The notes: a model not told the origin generated them from the letters alone. Positions 1-10,906 are shown, counted from the first letter of the stretch. The stretch is DNA of 64,000 bases from Pachyseris speciosa (GCA_016490735.1 JAEMWC010000197.1:482501-546500), one strand, 5' to 3'. Numbers and translations: made by a program.

Positions 1-95
1 TTCTTAATTACTTATTTCTTTATTCTATATTTTTTCCCAGCATTTCTATCCTGGAACGGTCCCAAAGAATGTACCACTAGTCATGTACAGTGTAC

Positions 96-280
96 CTGTT
101 TTCTCATTCTCCTCAGCCAGTGTAGTAGATCTCCATATGGAAGATATTCCAGCAGCAGAAAGATAGGCTCCGAGCTAACGCAGCAGCCCAACATGCTCAC
201 AACATTCCGGTGAGAACCAATGGCTTTCATGAGTTCAATTTCCTCTAGAAGCTGATCCCTGGCTTCTTTATCAGTCACGT
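96..280 (-). CDS. Receptor tyrosine kinase exon: kinase N-lobe, helix C region
   Basis: This exon encodes the part of a tyrosine kinase domain just after the ATP-binding lysine. It shows the helix-C glutamate region (EIELMKAIGSHRNVV) and the hinge (LLLEYLPYGDLLHWLR), typical of FGFR-like receptor kinases. On the minus strand the acceptor is TTTCAG before position 280 and the donor is CAG/GTACAC at 96. The length of 185 nt fits phase 1 in and phase 0 out. It joins without a gap in alignment to the exon at 1374-1582, if that exon uses a GC donor. The catalytic HRD and DFG exons lie left of the window. Confidence 0.85.
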
Positions 281-849
281 CTGAAATAAAATTAGATGCA
301 AACAAAGCAGCCTTTCGAAATATAAGACCTGGTTAATTGTTAAAAGGGACCTTGTAAATATGCTGAGCTCAACCATATTTTAGTTATTATTTAAAACATG
401 GTGCAACACAGCTTAAGTAATATAATAAGACGAAATAAGCCCTTTTAGTTTAAATCACGATAGAGATCAAATTTAGACCTTTGTCTTCATACACGTACGT
501 TTAATAATATTTTCCTATATTAAAGTTAATCATTATTTTAACACTGGAGTCCACTTTCAATTTTTTAAACGTGCCGCCACCTCCATCAGCGTTTTGAGGA
601 ACATAAACATTCCGTAATCGGGAAACACTTCGAGGACGAGCATAATTTAAGGCCATCGAACCTGCGTAGGAATTTCAAAATTCTTAAGAAATGCCGGAGC
701 GAGCTGAAGTGTCTAATTTTTAAAATGCTCTTGATTAAGAAGAAAAGACTGAAGCTCAACACCCAAAGTGAGCTCTATTCGCGCGAAACTCTGTGTGAAC
801 ACTCTCGTGCTATTATTTCATTGTTCGCATTCTTGTCATTCACATACAC

Positions 850-857
850 ACCTATTT

Positions 858-907
<50 letters not shown>

Positions 908-915
908 AAATAGGT
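850..915. repeat. (TA)n tract inside a palindrome
   Basis: A (TA)n run at about 863-902 is flanked by CACCTATTTCTTTATA and its perfect inverse, so the whole stretch is one hairpin. Further (TA)n runs occur at about 1013-1060 and 1179-1205. Apparent small reading frames here are only TATATA translated as Ile-Tyr repeats. Confidence 0.9.
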
Positions 916-917
916 GG

Positions 918-978
918 AATTTAACTGATGAGTGGACTAACTCTTTGTTGGTCTACGAAACAGACCTGTATTAAAGTC
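918..978 (+). ncRNA. Hammerhead ribozyme (type I, minimal)
   Basis: All core elements are in order: CTGATGA at 925-931; stem II of 10 bp (932-941 with 947-956) closed by a TCTTT loop; GAAA at 957-960; a 3-bp stem III (961-963 with 966-968); the cleavage triplet GTA at 968-970; and helix I formed by TTTAA (920-924) with TTAAA (971-975). Short stem III and an open stem I are typical of the ribozymes found in Penelope-like elements and retrozymes of animals. Self-cleavage after 970 is inferred. Confidence 0.8.
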
Positions 979-1010
979 CATATGAAACGAGATTGAGTAG
1001 AAATACATTG

Positions 1011-1063
<53 letters not shown>

Positions 1064-1117
1064 GACTAGTATACTAGTATACTATATATACCGACTATAC
1101 TATAGATACCGACTAGT

Positions 1118-1160
1118 ATACGGGGGACGTGGGTTCAAATCCCGCTCAGGGCAAATTTTC
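1118..1160 (+). repeat. tRNA-like 3' part (SINE remnant)
   Basis: GGTTCAAATCCCGCTCAGGGCA contains a perfect RNA polymerase III B box followed by a tRNA-like T-stem. No matching A box at the right distance was recognised because (TA)n sequence replaces it. It is probably a broken tRNA-derived SINE. Confidence 0.5.
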
Positions 1161-1179
1161 TTCAAACATTTATTCAATG

Positions 1180-1212
<33 letters not shown>

Positions 1213-1373
1213 CTAAATTAATGTCACTTATGTTAATGTATCCACATTCGACAGTGATGACACGAGGTCGTCGAAACGTCATGTAACGTTTTTATCGTTA
1301 AGATTCCTTTTGAAATGCTTTTCTAAATCGATCTCTTGGAAGACGAGGATTAATGTACTCTGGTATCACTTGC

Positions 1374-1582
1374 CATCTAAGACTTTAACAGCCACTGTGC
1401 GGCCCTCTTTGAAATCGGCTGTTTGTGGTCGGGACTTTTCAGTAAAAACTTTGATTCCAGGTGCCTCCCTGTACACGCCTCTTAACACTTTACCAAATGC
1501 ACCACAGCCGATCTCTTCTTTGAAGTCGACCTGTTCCGGTAGAACCTCCCATTGTAAAAGGGGGATAATGGTCGACTTTGAT
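1374..1582 (-). CDS. Receptor tyrosine kinase exon: juxtamembrane and P-loop
   Basis: The exon encodes the juxtamembrane segment and the start of the kinase domain. The glycine-rich loop (IGCGAFGKV) is followed by the ATP-binding VAVK motif. The acceptor is TTTGGCAG. No GT donor gives the phase needed by the next exon; the only consistent end is at 1374, followed by GCAAGT, the consensus of GC-AG introns. With that donor the lengths and phases of the TM, P-loop and helix-C exons all agree, and the spacing from VAVK to the helix-C glutamate equals that of FGFRs. Confidence 0.85.
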
Positions 1583-1823
1583 CTGCCAAAGAATAAGATA
1601 GACAGCAAACATAATATCTATAGCAATTAATGATGGTATGTTTGGTCAAAACAAAAAAACACAGCAAACACAGGTCGTTCGTCACTACTATTATTAAATT
1701 TTAAATTCGTATCTTTTATATTATGAGAAACAACTGTATAAGCATTATTATTTTCAACTGTAACGTGTTCAATAAAACCTATCAGAAGGACGATTTTCAA
1801 ATGTTCTCATAGATATGAGTTAC

Positions 1824-2001
1824 CTCCTGGGCCTTGAGTTAAGAGCCAGCTGTTTCCCTTTCTTTGCTTTCTTATGAGTCCAGTATCTTGTCGCGATATA
1901 AGTGATTACAAGAAGGGAAACAACACCTGTTATTATAACAGCTAACTGCGATGGAGAACTGAGACGTCTTGAGTCTGAAAGATCTGAAAGAACTGAAGGA
2001 T
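1824..2001 (-). CDS. Receptor tyrosine kinase exon: transmembrane segment
   Basis: A Ser-rich stalk is followed by one hydrophobic helix of about 22 residues (LAVIITGVVSLLVITYIA) and then a basic stop-transfer cluster (HKKAKKGK). This makes a single-pass receptor with the FN3 domains outside and the kinase inside the cell. The acceptor is GCTTTCAG and the donor is GGAG/GTAACT. The 178-nt length fits phase 1 in and phase 2 out, matching both neighbours. Confidence 0.85.
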
Positions 2002-2110
2002 CTGAAAGCGATTGAAAGAGAAATGTTTCCATTGCTCAGGATTTAGATTCATGTTAAATAATATTATCTTTTAAATGGCTAAACATATGTAATTATTGAA
2101 TAAATAATAT

Positions 2111-2251
2111 ACACTTAATGTATGGTCCCGAGGGAAACAGTTAGTTTTGTTTTCCCGATAGTCCTGATGTTTCCCGAGACGAAGTCGGGGAAACATCAGG
2201 ACTCGAGGGAAAACAAAACTAACTAGTTTCCCGAGGGACCATACATTAAGT
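2111..2251. repeat. Perfect foldback MITE
   Basis: CACTTAATGTATGGTCCCGA at 2111 is mirrored by its complement ending at 2251. The arms are close to 65 nt and meet at a very short loop around the GACGAAGTC centre. No coding capacity. It lies in an intron of the receptor gene. Confidence 0.85.
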
Positions 2252-2796
2252 GCTTTGGTATATACCGAGACTTCCCCTTCAACAATCACAGCCAAATGAA
2301 CACACAAACAAACAAACAAAGACGGAATTACAAGAACACGTCTTTATTCACAAGCCTGCTGAATGAATAATTTACAAATGTTTAAAAGTACCTGAAACAG
2401 TAGAATATGCCTTTGTTGTATTTTCCGAATCTTTTCCTCCTATTAGATGCTGAATATTTTGGCTGATACTGGAGAAAAACGTTTCCTTTTAGTCTCGGAT
2501 TCCATAACGTTTGTATTATCGTTTGGTTTAAAATGAAAACAGGTCCGCCCTCGTCAATCAAGCTGACGTGAGCACGTGCTGAAGATCATGCCACTTTTTA
2601 GTCATGTACTAATCACGTGCTGTCGTATACGGCGTGAGGGCAACAACTGCGGAATTGTATCCCAGTCGGGATACATTTGAATTTGGTCAGGGGCACGTGA
2701 CCAAGAATCAACCAATCGCAGTGCTCGTTTTGTTGAGTGAAAGTCTAGGTATATAACAATAAAAAAATAAATAAATAAATACATATTTATATAGCG

Positions 2797-2836
<40 letters not shown>

Positions 2837-3617
2837 CCTTGAGGTTATCATATGGCCTCTTTAGACTCTTTGTGAGCACGTAAAAGATGAAAATTTTACA
2901 AAAATGGACAAAGTTGCACAGAAAATCGGTCTAATATGTTGTTTTCTGGTTGGAAAAATAAGCTTCCATGCGTAGATGCAGCAAAATCTTCTAAAATTCC
3001 ATCACCCGGACCGTGCGTGTTCCTAGCAGGGCCGTACGGCTTTTTCTGGCCCTGCTCGCGCTAACGCGTAGGGCCCTCATACGGTGATTTCCTCAATAGT
3101 TTAGAATGAAAGCGCGCGAGGGGCCGTATGGGTCAAATGATAATACTGCAAATGTCTTGTTTGGTGGGTATGTGGGTCTTTCGGTCTTCCCTCTTTCAAC
3201 CGAAAATCTGTGAACTTTGTGGAAGTTGCCATCACTCAGAAGAATGTAAACAAAAAATTTCCTTTGTTTCTGGGGGCTAAAAAACCTTCTTTTAAGGAGC
3301 AAGTGTCCCTCAAAAAAACGTTTATTCAGTTTTGCGTATTTGGAGCCTGATTTCAAGCCTCGTCTCTTACAGCACTTGTCCACTAGCTAATTGAGGCACA
3401 CCATTGATGACGACACAAGCATTTTCAGTTGTCGTACTTTATGTCAAAAGCATGATAAGGGACGCTTTGAGACATGCTTTCTCGGAAATTGATTTCATTT
3501 CCACGTCGACCCAACTATTCAACCCTCCCTTCACCCCCATCTGGGCTGACCTAGGTGTAATCAAAACGGCCTTGACTGAATAATGTAATGGCCAAAATCT
3601 CGATATTAAAAACGTGC

Positions 3618-3920
3618 CTGAGCTTGTTTTAACAATCCAGTATTTTGATCTGTTGCTTTGTCCCATCTCATTCGAGGCAGACATTTCGATCGTGTACTGT
3701 GTATCACATCTTAACCGGAGAACATAGTGCGTCTTCAAAACGTCATTAATATTGACTCCATGCCAACGTGCTCCTGATTGGTGTGCCTTCATATCTCGAT
3801 AGTAAATCGAGTACGTGGTCAACGGACAGCCGCCATCATCAGGCTTACTCCAAGTAACATTGACGTCACAGTCTACTGTCTCTGTTTCCTTGCTGTTTAG
3901 TGTTGGTGGTGATGGTATAT
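3618..3920 (-). CDS. Receptor tyrosine kinase exon: membrane-proximal FN3 domain
   Basis: This encodes a fibronectin type III domain: a proline-rich start, the B-strand Trp (VNVTWSKP), a central YSIYYRD strand and a C-terminal TQYTIEMSASNEMG strand. The exon is 303 nt and phase 1-1 like the other FN3 exons here. The acceptor is TGTTCCAG. The only phase-compatible donor is CAG/GCACGT at 3618, a second candidate GC-AG intron. A GT eight bases further would break the frame into the transmembrane exon. Confidence 0.8.
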
Positions 3921-4139
3921 CTGGAACAGTCAAGGGTTGAGAAGAGAGTTGGTTGTTTGACGCGGAAAATGCGCTGATATAATTAAATAAAGAAAAGGAA
4001 TTCCCCAACTCGTGTATATAACTTTAAAACTCGCGATTTACCCAACGGATATATTAAAGTTTTCTGCAATCAAGCTCGGGTCCTTTAAAAGGAGATGATG
4101 AAAAGTGAAAAGTTTCTCATCTTTTTGTTATCTTAGCTA

Positions 4140-4755
4140 CTTCATATGTTGTATCTTAAAACAGTGGCTTTCCAAATGCATGACGTATCCTCTGGCTCTG
4201 CCCCCTCTAAAATATCAAATCTTTTTACTCAATCTTGGGAAATTCACACATACCATACAAGATTTTCTAATGTTGGAAATTTCTTTGTCAACAAATCGAG
4301 ACTTAACCAACAACTCTCTTCTTTTTCAAGATTTGGCACCAAAGTATGAAACTATCTCCCAAATAGTAAGCGTTCCCTACCTAAAAAGTCTTTGAAAAAT
4401 ACATACACTTTTATTGAAATTACTCAACGATGAAGATGATTTTCTTCCCCCAAAAAATTGATCGTTGCTAAAATATCTACTGGATTTATGGAACCAAAAT
4501 AGCAACTTTAAATTTTAGCTCCTGTTATTGTAGATTATCATGTAAATTATCTTAATTTCTTGATCTTAGACAAAAGATCCAGGCGTAATGTGTACTTGAA
4601 TTATTTTGAATTAATTTTTGTAATTTGCGTTATTTTTCTTCTGTGTTTTTAATATCCTTTTGACCCATCCGACTCGACTAGCCTTTGCAACCTTCGGGTG
4701 GGTACTTTTTATCTGTCAAGCGTTGTTGTTGTTGCAAATAAACTGATTGCACCGT
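4140..4755 (+). mobile_element. LINE 3' fragment (RT C-terminal end and 3' tail)
   Basis: A frame across about 4146-4430 reads like the C-terminal end of non-LTR retrotransposon proteins, with an FSRFGTKVWN block close to the stop. A 3' UTR follows, ending near a short (GTT)n run at 4723-4737. The reverse transcriptase core is absent, so this is a 5'-truncated, dead copy in an intron of the receptor gene. Confidence 0.6.
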
Positions 4756-5192
4756 CAGTCAAGCTAGTGAAGAGATCGGAATAAAGTCAAAAAAAAGTCA
4801 ATGCTTCATTCTTCGGATTCCCGTACGTTTATTGGAAGGGGGGATCCGTATTGATAAAAGCTGTGCCAGAGGTCTTGAGTATGGCACTCGGCCTGTGGTC
4901 TCGGGCCATACTCGAGACCAAGGACCCCGTTTTTCCCACTACGGACCGAACTGGGCCGGAAAATAACGCGTTTATTTTTTCCTTAAAAGCGAACGGATCA
5001 ATCTAGGAGGGAAAAATCCTTTCATTAAGCCCAATTTTGCACTGACGTTTAAGTCGGTGGAACACAAAATACTGCTGAAAAAAGTTTTCGAATTTCTCTT
5101 CTCACTGCGGCTAAAAAAGTTAGCATTTCACGAGATAAATGTCTTATAAAAAGTGATGAGTATTAGTCTGATGATCGTAAGGCTTTTATTAC

Positions 5193-5492
5193 CTCCTTTG
5201 ATCCTGAAGTTCCAAACTGGGGAGTCACTCATGTTACTCTCCCCGTATGAATAAACTGAGGTGACTGTTACTTCATATTGTTTGGAGCATTTGAGGTGTA
5301 AGGTGCAGTTGGTTGAATTTCTGCTGACAGTAACTGAATCCCATTTGCTTTTGCTGTCCTGTGAAAACACTTCTCTGTGGTAGACATTGTAACCAACAAC
5401 TGGACAAGCACCTTCCAAGGGAGGCTCCCATCTGACTACAACGGTTCTTTCTTGTACTTCCTTCTTGAGCTGATTTATGATTACGGGAACAC
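5193..5492 (-). CDS. Receptor tyrosine kinase exon: FN3 domain (tandem copy 1)
   Basis: This 300-nt exon encodes one FN3 domain with the NVYHREVF strand, Asn-linked glycosylation sequons (NST, NMS) and a C-terminal YEVTVTSVYSYGES strand. The acceptor is TTGTCTAG and the donor is GGAG/GTAATA. It is phase 1-1, so adding or skipping it keeps the frame. The encoded protein is the same as that of the copy at 6603-6902 over the whole domain. Confidence 0.85.
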
Positions 5493-5574
5493 CTAGACAA
5501 GATTTTTATCAAAGGATATTATGTACATATCCGTCCATCCATCCATCCATCCACCACCTCGGTAGCACCTCGGT

Positions 5575-5975
5575 ACTTGTCTGAAATGTTTGCTTATAGT
5601 ACCTCGTTCCACGACTATGCACCCCGATCGTCCAAGAAACATCTCGAGCTTCCAAAATATCGCACAAACTATTACAAGAATAGTTTTGCATTTACTGGAG
5701 CCAAGCTGTGGAACGAGTTACCAGTAGTTTAAAGGATGAAACGTCCCTGAAGAACTTTGTGCGTAAACTTGATGGTTACATTATCGTCACCAGTCAAGGT
5801 TCATACAATTAGTTAGTCAGTATATGTTGCAATGTAATAATCATTTTAGTGAAAATAGTATACAGCTAAGATTTACTTGTACGGATTTTATGTAAGACAA
5901 ATTTAATTTAATATCTTGTATATTTTAATTTGATAGAATACCGTGTTAAAATAAAAGATCCATCCATTTATATAT
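5575..5975 (+). mobile_element. LINE C-terminal fragment inside duplication unit 1
   Basis: The plus strand at about 5570-5735 reads as the last part of a LINE reverse transcriptase protein (NSFAFTGAKLWNELP block), then a stop and a 3' UTR ending in an ATCCATCC-type simple repeat near 5960. Only the 3' end of the element is present. The same fragment recurs at 6985-7385 in unit 2. Confidence 0.55.
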
Positions 5976-5987
5976 ACTTAACAATTA

Positions 5988-6100
5988 GATTATGAGCTCG
6001 AGATTTCTATCGCGTGATAAAAAAAAAAAGATGCTGAGGGCGCAGCCCGAATCAGCTTTCACGCATAGAAATCGAGAGCAAATAATCTAATTGTTTTAGT
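5988..6100. repeat. Foldback element (copy also at 7398-7510)
   Basis: Inverted arms (AACAATTAGATTATGAGCTCG and its imperfect complement) flank a short centre with an A-run. This is a small foldback or MITE remnant. It was copied along with the tandem duplication. Confidence 0.7.
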
Positions 6101-6207
6101 ATAAATCTGCTAGTCGTTCAAAACTAAACGAGTAAATTATCTAAATCCTCCTCGCAGACAATTCAAAAGCGCAACGATGCGGTTGCCATTTTGTTGACAA
6201 CCACTAA

Positions 6208-7618
6208 AAAAATGCTTCATTTTTCGGATTCCCGTACGTTTAATGGAAGGGGGATCCGTATTGATAAAAGCTGTGCCAGAGGTCTTGAGTATGGCCCTCG
6301 GCCTGTGGTCTCAGGCTATACTCGAGACCAAGGACCCCGTTTTTCCCACTACGGACCGAACTGGGCCGGAAAATAACGTGTTTAGTTTTTCCTTAAAAGC
6401 GAACGGATCAATCTAGGAGGGAAAAATCCTTTCATTAAGCCCAATTTTGCACTGACGTTTAAGTCGGTGGAACACAAAATACTGCTGAAAAAAGTTTTCG
6501 AATTTCTCTTCTCACTGCGGCTAAAAAAGTTAGCATTTCACGAGATAAATGTCTTATAAAAAGTGATGAGTATTAGTCTGATGATCATAAGGCTTTTATT
6601 ACCTCCTTTGATCCTGAAATTCCAAACTGGGGAGTCACTCATGTTACTCTCCCCGTATGAATAAACTGAGGTGACTGTTACTTCATATTGTTTGGAGCAT
6701 TTGAGGTGTAAGGTGCAGTTGGTTGAATTTCTGCTGACAGTAACTGAATCCCATTTGCTTTTGCTGTCCTGTGAAAACACTTCTCTGTGGTAGACATTGT
6801 AACCAACAACTGGACAAGCACCTTCCAAGGGAGGCTCCCATCTGACTACAACGGTTCTTTCTTGTACTTCCTTCTTGAGCTGATTTATGATTACGGGAAC
6901 ACCTAGACAAGATTTTTATCAAAGGATATTATGTACATATCCGTCCATCCATCCATCCATCCACCACCTCGGTAGCACCTCGGTACTTGTCTGAAATGTT
7001 TGCTTATAGTACCTCGTTCCACGACTATGCACCCCGATCGTCCAAGAAACATCTCGAGCTTCCAAAATATCGCACAAACTATTACAAGAATAGTTTTGCA
7101 TTTACTGGAGCCAAGCTGTGGAACGAGTTACCAGTAGTTTAAAGGATGAAACGTCCCTGAAGAACTTTGTGCGTAAACTTGATGGTTACATTATCGTCAC
7201 CAGTCAAGGTTCATACAATTAGTTAGTCAGTATATGTTGCAATGTAATAATCATTTTTAGTGAAAATAGTATACAGCTAAGATTTACTTGTACGGATTTT
7301 ATGTAAGACAAATTCAATTTAATATCTTGTATATTTTAATTTGATAGAATACCGTGTTAAAATAAAAGATCCATCCATCTATATATACTTAACAATTAGA
7401 TTATGAGCTCGAGATTTCTATCGCGTGATAAAAAAAAAAAAGATGCTGAGGGCGCAGCCCGAATCAGCTTTCACGCATAGAAATCGAGAGCAAATAATCT
7501 AATTGTTTTAGTATAAATCTGCTAGTCGTTCAAAACTAAACGAGTAAATTATCTAAATCCTCCTCGCAGACAATTCAAAAACGCGACGATGCGGTTGCCA
7601 TTTTGTTGACAACCACTA
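6208..7618. repeat. Tandem duplication, unit 2 (carries an FN3 exon)
   Basis: Second copy of the 1.41 kb unit. Differences from unit 1 are few, for example single-base changes near 6214, 6243 and 7578 and an A-run length change near 7430. It ends in TTGACAACCACTA, exactly as unit 1 does. Confidence 0.95.
6603..6902 (-). CDS. Receptor tyrosine kinase exon: FN3 domain (tandem copy 2)
   Basis: This is the duplicated FN3 exon, with intact acceptor, donor and reading frame and the same amino acids as copy 1. The upstream exon in the transcript is the LamG exon ending at 29023. Its phase (1) matches this exon's start, so splicing across the 22 kb intron that contains element A is consistent. Confidence 0.85.
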
Positions 7619-7805
7619 CTCACTATCTTTCACAGATTAGTATAAATCTACTAGCGTTCTGTCGCGAATGCCGTTCTATTATTGGCTACGCTACTCGCTA
7701 TCTATTCTGTGATAGATAGTGAGTAGCGGTTGTCAAGAAAATGGCGGCCGCTTCTTCGCGTTTTTTAAGTGTTTGCGAGGAGGATTTAGATAATTTACAG
7801 ATACA
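7540..7805. repeat. Inverted repeat left of element A
   Basis: TAAATTATCTAAATCCTCCTCGCAGAC at about 7547 (within unit 2) is the complement of GAGGAGGATTTAGATAATTTA at about 7779. The inner parts ACTCACTATCTTTCACAG and CTGTGATAGATAGTGAGT also pair. The right arm opens with an ATGGCGGCC-type reading frame (7741) that resembles the N-terminus of cnidarian transposon proteins of the DUF3504 type; that last point is a weak recognition. Confidence 0.6.
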
Positions 7806-7855
7806 TAACAACCCAACAAAGAACAAGAAACTTAAGAGAAGCTGGGTTTATTGTT

Positions 7856-9682
7856 GTGGAAATGTGGAAATGTCAAGCCGGATTTCTTTCAAGAAAAATC
7901 CTCCCCGAACCTTTTCAAAGAAGTTATCCACACGCAATAATCTTTGATTTCGAGGCCTTTGGAAATACAAACGCACGCAAAGAGCCGACATCTGACATTT
8001 TGATAGAAAATGAGCACGTTCCAATTTCTGTTTCTCTTGGTGACACAATGAATCCAGAACCAACCCATATATGCAACAAAGATCCAACACAACTTGTGTC
8101 GCTTTTCATGGAAGAATTGGAAAAAAGAGGAAAGCTATTTGCAAATAAGGGAAGCCGTCAGAAGAGAATTTCTTCCAGACATGGAATTTTTACCAAAGAA
8201 ACAGCGCTTGATAATTGAGGAATGGTGTGATCATGTGCCGGTTCTTGGTTTTAATGCAGGAAGATACGATTTGAATTTGATTAAAAAACACCATTTGCCA
8301 AGTCTTTTGTCAGACCAGGCAAAGAAAATAAAAATAGCGAAGAAAGCTAATAAGACCATGTTCATCACAACCCCTTATTTCAAGTTTCTTGATATAACCA
8401 ACTATCTTGCCCAAGGTACAAGCTATGAAAATTGGGTGAAAGCCCTCGGTTGTGAAACTGAAAAATCTTGGTTCCCCTATGAATGGTTTGATTCACCTGA
8501 TAAACCTGATTTTCCAGGTCTCCCCCTTCATTATTATTGGTATTCCAAACGTCATGGGAAATTCCTTTTGTCACAGGAAGAGTATGAACAATGCACCAAA
8601 GTGTTTGAGGAAAAAGGTATGAAAACCTTTGCTGATTGGTTGAAATACTAAAATAATCTGGATGTAATACCTGGGTTGGAGGCATTGACAAAAATGAGAG
8701 ATTTCTTCACCGAGAGAGGAATTGACATGTTGAAAGACAGCGTTTCCATCCCGGGAGTCAGCAAGCAATATCTGTTGCAAGGGTCATTTGACAGAGGATC
8801 CAAGCTTTGGACGCCTTGTGAAGAAGCTTATAACATATTGAAAGGCGCCGTTGTCGGAGGGCCAAGTCTTGTTTTCACCCGTTATCATGAAGTTGGGCAA
8901 ACACATATCAGAAGCCATCAAATCACCAATCCCGAGTCTTGCAAGCGAATTTTGGACTATGATGGGAATGCGTTGTATCCTTCCACCATGCTTCGAGACA
9001 TGCCTTGTGGGCAAGAAACAATTTCCCATTTCGATGATCCAATTGGCGCTGTGGACAATTTTGTGAAAAGATTGAAGAAAAGGCAATGGTTTGGGTTTGC
9101 GGAGGTAGACATTGAGATTCCAAAAGTTTTTTTGGCCAAATTCGAGGAAATCTGTCCTTTCTTCATCAACAAAGAGGTTCCTGATGAAGCCATTCCACAA
9201 CACATGTTGGATTATCTTCAGAAAACAGGCAGAACAAAAACGGAAGGGAAAAAACCTGTTGGAGCATTATCTGCAAACAAAATGTTGATTTATGAGCCCC
9301 TGTTGAGATGGTATATTGATCATAGAGCAAGGGTAAAAGCTGTTTATCGCACCATAAACTATGCAGTTGGCAAACCTTTCACTTGGTTTGTGGAAGAAGT
9401 CACAGCTTCGCGAAGAACAGGAGACAGACAAAAGCAAATCAATTCTTGCTGATATGTTCAAACTGCTGGGTAATAGCGCCTATGGTAAAATGATTGAAGC
9501 AGTGGAAAGGCACACAGACACGATTTACACGAAGGATGAGAAGGTTGTAGATAGAGCATTGAGAAGCCCTTTCTTTGAAGACCTTGATGAAATTGGGGCT
9601 GTGTATGAGTTGGACAGTCGAAAGAGGCGAATCGTGATAAGAAGACCGTTTCAAGTCGGAATTGCGGTTTATCAACTGGCAA

Positions 9683-9718
<36 letters not shown>

Positions 9719-10680
9719 CTCTATTTATATAGCGCCTATATCACTAGCTGTTCTAGGCGCTTTACAACACTGGCCGGGGACTTTGCCAGACTGCTTATAA
9801 CGCAGTTTACAATTAATGAAGGTGAGTATGAGTGCCCCCGTAAGGTCAATATCAAATTAAGACAGACACTAGGGGTGGTCACTGCCAGAGTTTTGTTACG
9901 TCCCTAGTGGTTCTTTTACGTCCCACAGAATCAGAGAATTATGAAGAGGTGTGAGACGGGGCCTACGGTTTATCGTCCTTATCCGAGAAGACTAGAAAGT
10001 CTAACCGTTTGTAGATGTCATTACAAAGGCAGCACTTTCTCCTCAATTATTTTAAAGACCCTGAGTGTTGGTCCGGCCGGGGTTTGAACCCGCGACCTCC
10101 CGCACGGTAGTCCGGTGCTCTACCACTGAGCTCTATCACTGAGCTAACCTGTCGGATGCTGGAGTTTTATTTTGATTTTCTTGATAAATACATCGACAGA
10201 AAAGATTTTGAATTGATTCAAATGGACACAGACAGCAATTATCTGGCGATAAGTGGTGAAAAGCTGGAAGATGTCGTTAAACCGAGTATGAGAGAAGATT
10301 TTGAAAAAAATAAAGAGAACTGGTTGGCGTGGGACAAATGGAGCGGGCGCACACCAGGGTTATTCAAACTTGAATGTGAAGGTCGAGGAGCGATTGCCCT
10401 TTGTTCCAAATGTTATTATGTTAACAAAGGAGATTCTACAAAATTTTCAACAAAGGGCATGTCGAAAAGATACAATCAGATCACTTGGGATCGTTTCAAA
10501 GCAGCGCTTGATGGGTTTTGTGATATGGCGGAAAACAGGGGCTTTCAAATGCGAGACGGTCACATGGTGACCTATCACCAAAAGAACCTTGGTCGGTCTG
10601 CTTACAACGATAAGCGCCATGTTCTTCCAGACGGAATCCACACGGAACCGCTCGAGTATCATTGTGCGACGCCTTTTTGA
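7856..10680 (+). pseudogene. polB: Element A: protein-primed DNA polymerase B, broken
   Basis: This encodes a Polinton/adintovirus-type family B polymerase that would replicate the element. Visible motifs in order: Exo I (FDFEAF, near 7950), Exo II (GFNAGRYDLN, near 8250), Exo III (tyrosine just before a stop at 8649, then NNLDV), Pol A (DYDGNALYPS, near 8960), Pol B (LLGNSAYGK, near 9468), Pol C (QMDTDSN, near 10222) and a thumb with TPGLFK and KFSTKGMSKR. Lesions: a frame change near 8090-8170, an in-frame TAA at 8649-8651, a frame change near 9395-9430, and a SINE insertion at about 9668-10150 just before motif C. The C-terminal end at 10680 looks natural. It is dead as a gene. Confidence 0.9.
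9668..10150 (-). mobile_element. tRNA-derived SINE inserted in polB
   Basis: The minus strand has a tRNA-like head at about 10150-10070 (A box in the GAGCTCAGTGGTAGAGCAC region, B box GGTTCAAACCC), a body containing TATATAGCGCC, and a 3' tail of (ATT)n, seen on the plus strand as (AAT)n at 9684-9716. It splits the polymerase frame between Pol B and Pol C motifs. Target duplications were not clear. Confidence 0.8.
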
Positions 10681-10701
10681 AGGAATGACTTTCAAAGAAA
10701 T

Positions 10702-10838
10702 ATGGAGAATTGTAAAATTCCAATTTGCACGCGGAGACGGGGAAGACAAAAATCGTTGTCTGCACCAAATGTAGGTGTGAATTTCATGAGGCTTGTTTTA
10801 TCTTGTCTGCGAGAAGAAATTCACAAAAATTATTGTGA
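10702..10838 (+). pseudogene. Element A: small zinc-finger protein remnant
   Basis: Starting at ATG 10702, about a dozen codons include two cysteines (MENCKIPIC). After a one-base frame change near 10735-10745 a CxxC-x3-H-x3-C pattern follows (CTKCRCEFHEACF) and then a stop at 10836. The cysteine and histidine spacing suggests a RING- or PHD-like metal site. It sits between polB and the integrase. Role unknown. Confidence 0.4.
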
Positions 10839-10906
10839 TATGTACCACGAAATGGTCCCCACGAGTTATTAAGAAAGAAAGAAATGGTTGAAAAATCTTT
10901 AAAGTC

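Larger units (their letters stand above)
4797..6206. repeat. Tandem duplication, unit 1 (carries an FN3 exon)
   Basis: This 1.41 kb unit is followed directly by a near-identical copy at 6208-7618. The copies differ only at scattered positions and single-base indels. Each unit carries one complete FN3 exon with its splice sites, a LINE C-terminal fragment and a foldback element. The high similarity over introns and repeats shows the duplication is recent. Confidence 0.95.

Noticed and set aside
725..1286. Frames with Ile-Tyr repeats
   Set aside because: Translations of (TA)n microsatellites with no protein-like flanks.
10065..10150. Functional tRNA gene
   Set aside because: Boxes A and B are present but the cloverleaf is imperfect and the unit continues into a SINE body and tail.
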